DNA from: Cyanobacteriota bacterium
GTDB taxonomy: Bacteria > Cyanobacteriota > Cyanobacteriia > Phormidesmidales > Phormidesmidaceae
Assembly (NCBI GenBank): GCA_027592485.1
Contig: JAQCKL010000145.1
Coordinates: 1-9,177, forward strand
Direction of reading: 5' to 3'
DNA length: 9,177 bases
In this document: in pieces, positions 1 through 6,627 of the stretch
How positions within the stretch are numbered: position 1 is the first letter of the stretch
How the letters are laid out: every line of letters begins with the position of its first letter
Program-made: the position numbers and the translations under genes
Notes under the pieces: generated by a model
What the model saw: only the letters and a program-made list of their open reading frames with translations
Databases searched by the model: none
Told to the model about the DNA's origin: nothing

Positions 1-135
1 TGCGGCGACTCGCGTAGCGATTTTGACACCGAATAACTTTTCAAACATCCTCTTATTGACAGCTTAGACTTCCTGAGCAGAAAGTATTCTGGACCTGAAA
101 ATCTGCTGTTTCGCATCTATGATCAACTGCAACAC

Positions 136-1059
136 TTGATTCCCTTTCTCAAACGATGTCTGGAATATATTATTTATGTTCTGATGGCCTCTCTGATCGT
201 CCAGCAGATTGATATCATTGCCAATCTGGCGAATTGGGGAACCGTTGGGATCAAATTAATTGCAATCGTTCTCTTAAGTCGAGTCCTGACCTCAGTCTTT
301 CAGCTCATTATTGAAGAGTCATTGCTCAAGGCTAAGGATTTAACTGAGACCCAGGAGCAGCGCCGCAGCACCCTGGTGCCGATCATTCAAAGTATTTCCA
401 AATATTTGGTTTACTTTGGCTCCATTGTTTTTATGTTAGATGCGATTGGGATTGACCCAGCCCCGATCTTGGCCGGCGCTGGAATTTTAGGTTTAGCGGT
501 TGGCTTTGGCGCTCAAAACTTGATCAACGACATTGTTTCTGGGTTCTTTATCTTATTTGAGAACTATTACCTGGTGGGAGATTATATTGAAACTGATGCC
601 GCTTCAGGATATGTTGAGGCGATCGAGCTCCGCACCACACGCATTCGTCACCAGCATGGGCAGGTTTATATCATCCGCAATGGAGATATCACCGCAGTCA
701 CTAACTACTCTAAGGAATTTGTTTACTCCCCTGTGAATATTGGGTTTGATTACGATACTGATTTAGAACGGGTGTATCGCATCATCGAAACCGTGGGCCA
801 CCAACTCAGGGAACGGGACGAGAACGTTCTGGAGCCTACGGAAATTGAAGGCGTTGAAGAGTTTGGCGACATTCGTTTGTATGTCCGGACAAAAACTAAG
901 GTCAAACCTGGCAAACACTTCTTGGTGCAGGCAAACTTAAGAAAGCTGCTAAAAGAGGCCTTCGATCGCGAAGGCATTTACATTCCCATCGGAGAAACCA
1001 CCGAGAAACCTGATTGGGCGATCAAAGCAGAACCCCGTAAGCAACCCCTTAATCGGTAA
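136..1059 (+). CDS. MscS-family mechanosensitive ion channel, N-terminus uncertain
   Basis: Small-conductance mechanosensitive channel family, expected in the inner membrane to release osmolytes on hypo-osmotic shock. From the TTG at 136 the protein has 307 residues, close to E. coli MscS. Hydrophobic segments lie near residues 10-24, 37-57 and 86-103. They are followed by the typical Gly/Ala-rich pore helix (about 110-143), with GAGILGLAVGFGAQNLI and NDIVSGFFILFE. The beta domain follows (V/IRNGDI near 180-185), then the alpha/beta C-terminal domain. The start is doubtful. No ribosome site precedes TTG136, and the same frame stays open back to a TAA at 34-36. The bases 37-135 read like real protein (DFLSRKYSGPENLLFRIYDQ). 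The true gene probably begins further upstream and may be broken by a frameshift near 35-60. The family call is firm; the start is not. Confidence 0.9.
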   Translation: MIPFLKRCLEYIIYVLMASLIVQQIDIIANLANWGTVGIKLIAIVLLSRVLTSVFQLIIEESLLKAKDLTETQEQRRSTLVPIIQSISKYLVYFGSIVFMLDAIGIDPAPILAGAGILGLAVGFGAQNLINDIVSGFFILFENYYLVGDYIETDAASGYVEAIELRTTRIRHQHGQVYIIRNGDITAVTNYSKEFVYSPVNIGFDYDTDLERVYRIIETVGHQLRERDENVLEPTEIEGVEEFGDIRLYVRTKTKVKPGKHFLVQANLRKLLKEAFDREGIYIPIGETTEKPDWAIKAEPRKQPLNR

Positions 1060-1065
1060 ACCGTC

Positions 1066-1353
1066 ATGCCTGAAATGCACGTTCAAGTCCAATGGCCCGA
1101 TGGCTCCCAGGACCACTGTTATTCCCCTTCTTTGGTGATTAAGCAATATTTTTTACCCGGGGAAACCTACCCATTAGAAGAGTTTGTCAGCCGGGCGCGT
1201 ACGGCGTTGACCATCGCCAGCGATCGCGTCCAAGCCAAATACGGTTTCCCCTGTGGTCGCGCCCTGGGACAACTCCAGCGCATCGAGTCAAAATCCCACC
1301 AGTATCAGGATTTAGAGTCTCCTCAGGTCCAGGTCTTGCAGTGGCTGGAGTGA
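1066..1353 (+). CDS. MSMEG_0570 family nitrogen starvation response protein
   Basis: A 95-residue soluble protein. I recognise it as the small MSMEG_0570-type family by MPEM..V.WPDGS at the N-terminus, CYSPSLVIKQYF near 18-29, and the central block ending in RTALTIASDRV and KYGFPCGRAL (about 45-67). The family is known from the conserved Nit1C-like cluster (nitrilase, radical SAM and acetyltransferase partners) induced by nitrogen starvation in mycobacteria and Synechocystis. Its biochemical role is not known. The gene starts 6 nt after the mscS stop, so the two are probably co-transcribed. None of the usual cluster partners is visible in this window. Cys18 and Cys63 are the only cysteines. 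The family call rests on remembered motif resemblance. Confidence 0.85.
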   Translation: MPEMHVQVQWPDGSQDHCYSPSLVIKQYFLPGETYPLEEFVSRARTALTIASDRVQAKYGFPCGRALGQLQRIESKSHQYQDLESPQVQVLQWLE

Positions 1354-1379
1354 TTGGGTTGGGACAATGGATAGGGACA

Positions 1380-1829
1380 TTAAGCGTTCTGAAGCTGCTC
1401 CAGCCAGGACTGGAGAGGGGCTTCTAGTTCGGTGGCCATGGGGCTGACCCAGAAGTCTTTACTGCAAACCCAACCCTCAGCATCACTGCCGACGCAAGGG
1501 CACTGGAATTCGTGGCTTTTACTAATATCGGTAGGGCCAACGATAATGGTGGCGTGGGTCCAGTGGTAGCGACCGTCTCGGACTTTGGTTTCGGCGGCAA
1601 ACCCACCGTCTGCATCGGTCCGGACCCGCAGAGTCTGGGTCGTGGTGTATTCGTGAATGCCCAACTCGTGGCCGTGGAACGTAATGGTGACCCGAGCTTG
1701 GTCGAGGGGCTGGGCAGTATTTTTGAGTTGAATTCTACCGTCAACTGATAAGCGAGCCGCCTCGGCTGCTAGGGGAGTGACTGCCACTAATCCGACAGCG
1801 ATCGCTGCTAATCCCAGCTGCTTGATCAC
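1380..1829 (-). CDS. Small secreted protein of unknown function
   Basis: 149 residues, not recognised as a named protein. A clear Sec signal peptide is present: MIKQLG, then a hydrophobic core (residues 7-20), then an AEA site with likely cleavage after Ala24, which predicts a periplasmic or exported product. The mature part begins RLSVDGRIQLKN. It has the look of a beta-sandwich or carboxypeptidase-regulatory/transthyretin-like fold, with alternating hydrophobic strands (ARVTITFHG, TLRVRTDADGGFAAE, HATIIVGP). Three cysteines, 110, 112 and 122, form CPC plus a nearby C (QCPCVGSDAEGWVC), possibly a disulfide or metal site. The C-terminus is a short amphipathic helix. The gene stands alone on its strand and ends 26 nt from the convergent gene before it. 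The signal peptide is well supported; the fold is an inference. Confidence 0.75.
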   Translation of the reverse strand: MIKQLGLAAIAVGLVAVTPLAAEAARLSVDGRIQLKNTAQPLDQARVTITFHGHELGIHEYTTTQTLRVRTDADGGFAAETKVRDGRYHWTHATIIVGPTDISKSHEFQCPCVGSDAEGWVCSKDFWVSPMATELEAPLQSWLEQLQNA

Positions 1830-2010
1830 GATCTACGACCTTTAAATAACGAGGTACAGCGACCTATAGTCGCAGATCGTTTTGGCAGAATTCGGTTGCC
1901 TAGCGCACATTTAAATTGCCTGGGCCAAAAAACATGGGCAGGGAATAGTACTGCTGCCTGCAAGCTGCCAAAGGTTGTCCATCCCTTGGGGAACTGATGA
2001 TCCCGAGCGC

Positions 2011-2035
2011 CAGCACCATTCAATCAATGGTGCTG
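2011..2035. other. Perfect 10-bp inverted repeat, possible RNA hairpin
   Basis: CAGCACCATT and AATGGTGCTG pair perfectly around the loop CAATC. It lies 49 nt beyond the stop of the minus-strand CobO-like gene, so it would form in that gene's 3' transcript. It also lies within the upstream region of the secreted-protein gene. No T-run follows on either strand, so it is not a typical intrinsic terminator. It could be a 3' stabilising hairpin or an operator. Confidence 0.45.
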
Positions 2036-2084
2036 CCTATGCAGGCTTCCCAAGCCGCCTCTTCTTTCCTGAAAATCTACTTGC

Positions 2085-3218
2085 CTAAAAATCTACCCCC
2101 CGCTTGAGGTCAATCCCCTTCTCGGCATAATGCTTGTGATTACAGACTTCCGACAGGGTGCTGGCTAACTCAAAATAAGCTGGGGGATGTTTGCATCGCC
2201 CGGTAATAATCACCTCTGTATCCCGAGGTTTGCGCAATAGGGCCTGCACAATCGGCTCCTCCGGGAGGAGTTCTAAATCCACAGTGGGGTTGAGTTCATC
2301 CAAAATAATGGTTTTGTAGAGCCCAGAGGAAATGGCGGTACAGGCGATTTCCCAACCCCGCTCCGCTTCTACATAGTCAATCGATTGCTGCTGGCCTCGC
2401 CAGACGATGGCATCTCGCCCGCAGCGTTGGTGATCAACCAAGTCGGGATAGCTTTGGTGTAGGGCGGCGATCGCGGCATCTTCGGTATAGCCTTGGCCCC
2501 CTTTTAACCACTGCATTACCAGGACCCGGTGGGATTTATCTTGGCTGATACCCCGGCCAATCGCTTGTAGGGCCTTGCCTAGGGCGCTAGTCGATTTGCC
2601 CTTGCCATCCCCCGTATAAATTTCGACCCCCTCAATCCCAGGATGATCCGCTGAAACCGGGATGTGGGACTTCATTTCCGAATGGAGGGCGGCGATATCC
2701 ACCAATGATTGGGGCGCGCCCCGGCCCGTGGCAATGATCTCCAGGTGCTCGGGTTTGTGTTTGAGGGTCCGCACAATTTCATCAATGGGGAGTAACCCCA
2801 AATCCAGCACGGGGTTGATTTCATCCAACACCACGACGGAATATAACCCCGAGGCGATCGCCCCTTTGGCAACATCCCAACCCCGCTGGGCCTCTAGCTT
2901 ATCGAAGCGGGTAATGTCATCGGGGCCAAAAAATTCGGCTCGTCCCGTCCGTACCTGGTCAATCAGGTGGGGAAAGCCCCGCTGTAAGGCTTCAATGGCT
3001 GCATCTTCATCGTAGGTACGGCCTGGCCCCTTTAGAAAGCGGAGCAGCAGTACCCGACTTTCCATAAAGGTTTGAATTCCCAAGCCAATGGAGCGCAGGA
3101 CCACCCCCAAAGCCGCCTGAGACTTGCCTTTGCCATCCCCATCGTAGACATGGATTTGCCCAGCCAACCGCTCACTCGTATGTTGGGCAGTGCGAATACC
3201 AATACCGACTCTAGCCAT
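2085..3218 (-). CDS. Tandem-domain CobA/BtuR/CobO-like P-loop ATP:corrinoid adenosyltransferase family protein
   Basis: 377 residues built from two copies of the CobA/BtuR/CobO fold, about 21-195 and 196-377. Single-domain family members are usually about 180-200 residues and transfer adenosyl from ATP to cob(I)alamin or cob(I)yrinic acid diamide. Copy 1 has the P-loop DGDGKGKSQ (26-34) and VVVLDEIN (128-135). Copy 2 has TGDGKGKST (202-210) and TIILDELN (303-310). Both keep LKG, EDAAI, RGW and ISSGL/IASGL blocks and an xxTGRG/C strand. Only copy 2 keeps the family-like C-terminal tail (KHYAEKGIDLKRGVDF) and the second hydroxyl residue after the P-loop Ser; copy 1 has Gln there and ends in SEMKSHIPVS. 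Copy 1 may therefore be regulatory or catalytically changed, which is an inference. The start ATG follows AGCATCCCCT on the minus strand, with no strong ribosome site. The gene is divergent from fraC. Confidence 0.88.
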   Translation of the reverse strand: MARVGIGIRTAQHTSERLAGQIHVYDGDGKGKSQAALGVVLRSIGLGIQTFMESRVLLLRFLKGPGRTYDEDAAIEALQRGFPHLIDQVRTGRAEFFGPDDITRFDKLEAQRGWDVAKGAIASGLYSVVVLDEINPVLDLGLLPIDEIVRTLKHKPEHLEIIATGRGAPQSLVDIAALHSEMKSHIPVSADHPGIEGVEIYTGDGKGKSTSALGKALQAIGRGISQDKSHRVLVMQWLKGGQGYTEDAAIAALHQSYPDLVDHQRCGRDAIVWRGQQQSIDYVEAERGWEIACTAISSGLYKTIILDELNPTVDLELLPEEPIVQALLRKPRDTEVIITGRCKHPPAYFELASTLSEVCNHKHYAEKGIDLKRGVDF

Positions 3219-3278
3219 AGGGGATGCTTTTATGAAAGTGAGATTCCAGATTCTAGCGAAATGCTTCCAGAGGAGATA

Positions 3279-3318
3279 ACCTAAATGCCTAGTCCGGTGC
3301 AGGTTAGGTCTTGCCTAA
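3279..3318 (+). promoter_or_regulatory. Leader upstream of fraC with two mutually exclusive hairpins
   Basis: In the 135-nt gap between the divergent CobO-like and fraC starts, TTAGG (3304-3308) can pair with CCTAA (3314-3318) around loop TCTTG. Alternatively TTAGGT (3304-3309) can pair with ACCTAA (3279-3284). The two pairings share the same middle arm, so they compete. The gap must also hold promoters for both directions, but I saw no convincing -35/-10 pair. A regulatory role is an inference. Confidence 0.25.
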
Positions 3319-3353
3319 AGTAAGGATGGGTGCGAGTCCCTCTCATTGAGTTT

Positions 3354-3929
3354 ATGCCCTTTGAACTGTTGGTCGATGAAGCGGCAGTGTTACCACTGCG
3401 GGCCATTGCCTTCCAAAGCTTACTCCTGTTAGTGGCGATCGCTATTGAGGCCGGGGTGCTGCGAGGACGGCTGAAACTGGGTTTTCAACCCAGCATTCGC
3501 TATGCTGCCAGCCTAAATCTGTTCACCACGGTTTTGGGATGGTTCCTTTTCCTGGGGCTAGAGCCGGTGGCTCCCCCCCTATTACGCACGCAGATTATCA
3601 GCTACATCCTGTTCGGTCAGTTCTATAACAATGGCCTTTCGGGTAGTTTGGGGGCCGTCGTCATCGCCACTGGACTGGTTATTTTCTTCGTTACCTTTTG
3701 GGTCAAAGCCAAGGGGCTGGAATGGCTCACCCTAGAGATCGGCACACCCATCGTCGATTACACCCCGCCAACCTTGACGCGCCGACGCTATGGCTACACA
3801 CGGCGAACGCCCCAAGATCCACCCACCACCCCGGCCCATACCCTGGCGGTTCTCCATGCCAATGCCTGGAGCTTTAGTGCCATTTTGCTCTTGCTCGTGC
3901 TGCGCTACGGCCTAGAGGTATTGTCATGA
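3354..3929 (+). CDS. fraC: Filament integrity protein FraC
   Basis: 191 residues from ATG3354. In Anabaena, FraC is an inner-membrane protein at cell septa, needed with FraD for filament integrity and for septal junctions that carry molecules between cells. Four hydrophobic segments are visible, near 15-34, 50-70, 97-117 and 167-186. The stretch LLLLVAIAIEAGVL and the following SLNLFTTVLGWFLF resemble what I remember of Anabaena FraC (VAIPIEAYVL, MNLFSTVIGW). A proline- and arginine-rich loop (about 136-160) lies before the last segment. An in-frame GTG at 3330 would add eight residues (MRVPLIEF). I prefer ATG3354 because the family protein begins just ahead of this hydrophobic helix and the only purine-rich stretch lies too close to GTG3330. 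The TGA stop overlaps the fraD start as ATGA, suggesting translational coupling. Confidence 0.85.
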   Translation: MPFELLVDEAAVLPLRAIAFQSLLLLVAIAIEAGVLRGRLKLGFQPSIRYAASLNLFTTVLGWFLFLGLEPVAPPLLRTQIISYILFGQFYNNGLSGSLGAVVIATGLVIFFVTFWVKAKGLEWLTLEIGTPIVDYTPPTLTRRRYGYTRRTPQDPPTTPAHTLAVLHANAWSFSAILLLLVLRYGLEVLS

Positions 3930-4933
3930 TTCAACTCCTTAAGGATCTCTGGGATCGCATTACCGGATTTCTATTTCCACAGCAATACTTTGCCTGGCAA
4001 TCCGTTATTTACTTGGCCCTGTTTTCTTGGGCCATGTCTTGGGTGGCCCGTTTCTCAGGCACAACCGCCTTTACCCAATGGGTAATCATCACCGGCAGCT
4101 GGATCTTTTGGGTGATTGGGCTGGGCTGGGCGCTAGAGGCGAATCAGATTCGTCCCTTTGGGATTCCGATTGCCCCTTGGGTGTCGGGGGCTTTGGTCTG
4201 CTCCTATCTGTTTGCCCTTTTTCCGGGTGATCACCTGTCTGCAGCCCTAGTGATTTGGCCCTTAGTGTCTGTAGGCTTGGTGGCTTTGCCCGCCTTTATT
4301 AGCTGGGATTTCAAGCCCAAACTGCCGTTTCCCTTGGTCCGGCAGCAACTGATTTTGTTGCTCTTACTGGCATTACTGTTTAGCAGTTGGTTTCAGTTTT
4401 ATTTCCGCCTGCAAACCTGGTTCCAAGACTATCCCACCCTCCTGTCGGATGACTTTGGCCGCAGTGGTTTTGTTCTCAAGATTGCCGAGGTCTCTGAGGG
4501 CCGCTCCGGAGGGATTCCGCTCTTAACTGCCGCTGAGCAACAGGTTAAAGACCAGCTTGATAACACCCCTTGGCCCTGGGTAGAGCGGTGGCTGCTGAAT
4601 CTAGACGGCCAAATGGTCAAGATTCGCAATGAGACCCGGTCCGTTTTATTAGACTCATCCGAGGCGGCTTTCTGGGAGTTAACGGCTCAGCCCCGTAGTC
4701 TCGAAAACGGCTATGCCTTGAAGCTGATGGCGGTTTGGACGGGTCCCGCTTCTAATCCTGAGGGGTATTTCCTTGAGAAAACTTGCCTGATTCGTCCCCG
4801 TATCCCCCCAGTTCGGAGCACATCGGCCAGGGAGGAGAATATCCAGGAGCCGACCCCAACGGCCATGGCCCAAGTCTCTTGTGAGCTAGAAACGCCCAAG
4901 CGATTGGGGCAACCAGCTCCCTTAACGGGATAA
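3926..4933 (+). CDS. fraD: Filament integrity protein FraD
   Basis: 335 residues, about the length of Anabaena FraD. Five hydrophobic helices lie at the N-terminal half, near 23-41, 50-70, 83-99, 105-126 and 139-160. They are followed by a soluble part (161-335) expected on the periplasmic side, which matches the five-helix plus periplasmic-domain layout known for FraD. In Anabaena, FraD is a structural part of the septal junction and contacts the septum between cells. The soluble part here carries FGRSGFVLKIAEVSEGRSGG and ends in a Thr/Pro/Arg-rich tail (PPVRSTSAREE) with two cysteines in the final 70 residues (C-LIRPR, SCELE). Its ATG overlaps the fraC stop by 4 nt. The call rests on order, topology and position next to FraC more than on sequence motifs. 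Confidence 0.85.
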   Translation: MIQLLKDLWDRITGFLFPQQYFAWQSVIYLALFSWAMSWVARFSGTTAFTQWVIITGSWIFWVIGLGWALEANQIRPFGIPIAPWVSGALVCSYLFALFPGDHLSAALVIWPLVSVGLVALPAFISWDFKPKLPFPLVRQQLILLLLLALLFSSWFQFYFRLQTWFQDYPTLLSDDFGRSGFVLKIAEVSEGRSGGIPLLTAAEQQVKDQLDNTPWPWVERWLLNLDGQMVKIRNETRSVLLDSSEAAFWELTAQPRSLENGYALKLMAVWTGPASNPEGYFLEKTCLIRPRIPPVRSTSAREENIQEPTPTAMAQVSCELETPKRLGQPAPLTG

Positions 4934-4977
4934 TCAATTAGAGAATCAAACCATCGGTTATTTGTGTTGATAACACC

Positions 4978-5757
4978 ATGAGTCTGCTACGCATTTGGGT
5001 GATTGCCCGCCATGTTTTTCTGGGGATTATTCGCGATCGCGCCCTCTATTTAATCGCCTTGTATAGCCTGCTGATGCTGGCGGCGACGATTTTACTGCCC
5101 CAGGTGGCCTCAGTGGCTTACGACAAAATCATCCTGGATGTGGGAATCACCGGTATTCACCTGCTGAGCTTGCTGGTCGTTGCTTTCATCGGTACGGGAT
5201 TGATTAATCAGGAAATCGAAAAGCGGACCGTGTTGACGATGATTGCTAAACCCGTCAGCCCGATGGAATTCATTGCGGGCAAGCATCTGGGGCTATCCCT
5301 GCTCTTGGCCCTGCTAATTGGCCTGATGGGCGGGGTATATGTGGGTGTGCTCTGGCTTAATGGCATTGCCTACAGCCCCATGAGTTTGCTGCTAGCGACG
5401 GTATTTATGCTGCTGGAGATGGTTTTGCTGGGGGCGATCGCCCTGCTGCTCGGGGTGATTACCAGTTCTCTACTGGCCACCCTCCTCACCTTTGCGGTGT
5501 ACCTCATGGGGCACCTGAGCAGCGATATTGTGACCCTCGGACAACTGAGTGAGAACAGCAGCCTGCGCCTATTTACCCGAGGACTATATCTGATCCTGCC
5601 GGATTTAGAACGGTTGAACCTACGCAATCAGGCGATTTATGGCTGGGACTGGCTGCCCTCTACGGAGGCGCTATGGAGCCATGGGGGCTATGCCATCGTT
5701 TACACCCTGGTGCTGTTAGCCCTAACAGGGGTGATTTTCTCCCGCCGCCAATTTTAA
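4978..5757 (+). CDS. fraE: FraE-like ABC-2 type exporter permease
   Basis: 259 residues with about six hydrophobic helices (near 22-41, 58-76, 103-127, 135-160, 163-181, 236-255). Between helices 2 and 3 lies GLINQEIEKRTVLTMIAKPVSP, the typical coupling segment of ABC-2 permeases that contacts the ATPase subunit. In Anabaena, fraE follows fraC and fraD in one operon and is needed for filament integrity and diazotrophic growth. The same order here supports the name. No ATP-binding subunit gene lies in the window, so the partner must be encoded elsewhere, as in Anabaena. The gene starts 44 nt after fraD. The cargo is not known. Without the neighbours this could only be called an ABC-2 permease. 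Confidence 0.83.
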   Translation: MSLLRIWVIARHVFLGIIRDRALYLIALYSLLMLAATILLPQVASVAYDKIILDVGITGIHLLSLLVVAFIGTGLINQEIEKRTVLTMIAKPVSPMEFIAGKHLGLSLLLALLIGLMGGVYVGVLWLNGIAYSPMSLLLATVFMLLEMVLLGAIALLLGVITSSLLATLLTFAVYLMGHLSSDIVTLGQLSENSSLRLFTRGLYLILPDLERLNLRNQAIYGWDWLPSTEALWSHGGYAIVYTLVLLALTGVIFSRRQF

Positions 5758-5814
5758 TGTCTGGAATTCGCTAGGCTAGTCGAGACCTTACCTTCAGACC
5801 TGGGAGTCTCAACC

Positions 5815-6627
5815 ATGGCGGCCGATCAACTCGGGCAGCTCCAAGCCCTGTTTGCCACAATGGACCGAGCCTTAATTGCCTACTCGGGCGGGATTGACAG
5901 CACCTTAGTCGCTAAAGTGGCCTACGATACCCTCGGCGATCGCGCCCTGGCGGTGACCGCTGATTCCCCTTCCTTGATGCCAGAGGATTTAGAAGACGCC
6001 AAAACCCAGGCCCAAGCGATCGGGATTTCCCATGAGGTGGTCTACACCCAGGAAATGGATAACCCCAATTACACCGCCAACCCAGCGAACCGCTGCTATT
6101 TCTGCAAAAGTGAACTCCACGATACCCTCAAGCCCCTGGCCCTAAAGCGGGGCTATCCCTATGTGGTGGATGGGGTCAATGCCGATGATTTAAAAGACTA
6201 TCGACCGGGCATTCAAGCTGCCCAAGAACGAGGCGTGCGATCGCCCCTTGCCGAGGTCGGCATCTCTAAGCTAGAAGTGCGGGAGATCTCCCGTCATCTT
6301 GGCTTACCCTGGTGGGACAAGCCCTCTCAGCCCTGCCTCAGCTCTCGTTTTCCCTACGGTGAAACCATCACAACGGACAAACTCACCCGAGTGGCCCAGT
6401 GCGAACGCTATCTTCGCAACCTCGGTTGGCATACATTACGGGTTCGCTCCGATGGCAACACCGCCCGCATCGAGCTGCCCCCCCAGTCGATTCAGACTTT
6501 TGCCACGACGACGGATCTACCAGCCCTGGTAGCGGCCTTTCAAGGCTATGGATTCACCTATGTGACCCTAGACCTAGAGGGATACCGTAGTGGCAAATTA
6601 AACCAAGTTTTAGTCTCTCCAGCTTAG
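5815..6627 (+). CDS. larE: LarE family ATP-dependent sacrificial sulfur transferase
   Basis: 270 residues. LarE adenylates a carboxylate of pyridinium dicarboxylate mononucleotide and adds sulfur, making the nickel-pincer cofactor of lactate racemase and related LarA-type enzymes. The PP-loop AYSGGIDSTL (22-31) binds ATP. NRCYFCKSEL (92-101) gives Cys94 and Cys97, and KPSQPCLSSRFPYGE (169-183) gives Cys174. The CxxC plus distant C pattern fits the LarE type that binds a [4Fe-4S] cluster rather than sacrificing one cysteine; this follows from family knowledge, not from a test here. A good ribosome site GGGAG (5802-5806) lies 8 nt before the ATG. The gene follows fraE by 57 nt on the same strand. 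No larB, larC or larA is in the window. Its TAG stop overlaps the stop of the convergent gene. Confidence 0.93.
   Translation: MAADQLGQLQALFATMDRALIAYSGGIDSTLVAKVAYDTLGDRALAVTADSPSLMPEDLEDAKTQAQAIGISHEVVYTQEMDNPNYTANPANRCYFCKSELHDTLKPLALKRGYPYVVDGVNADDLKDYRPGIQAAQERGVRSPLAEVGISKLEVREISRHLGLPWWDKPSQPCLSSRFPYGETITTDKLTRVAQCERYLRNLGWHTLRVRSDGNTARIELPPQSIQTFATTTDLPALVAAFQGYGFTYVTLDLEGYRSGKLNQVLVSPA

Noticed and set aside
1424..1748. Open frames in other frames across the secreted-protein gene (minus 1424-1744, plus 1512-1748).
   Set aside because: They overlap a gene with a clear signal peptide and show no protein-like features.
1826..2023. A 65-residue open frame on the minus strand upstream of the secreted-protein gene.
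   Set aside because: It has no motif, hydrophobic segment or ribosome site, and its composition is unlike a protein.
3219..3260. A TAGAAT -10 box for the CobO-like gene on the minus strand at 3255-3250.
   Set aside because: No acceptable -35 box lies 16-18 nt upstream, so the match is too weak to annotate.
3291..3345. Resemblance to the 5' part of a cobalamin riboswitch (GGTGCAGG... GGGTGCGAGTCCC) near the CobO-like gene.
   Set aside because: It is on the plus strand, pointing to fraC and away from the CobO-like gene. The later conserved parts, such as the B12 box and the CCCGCCACTGT-like segment, are missing.
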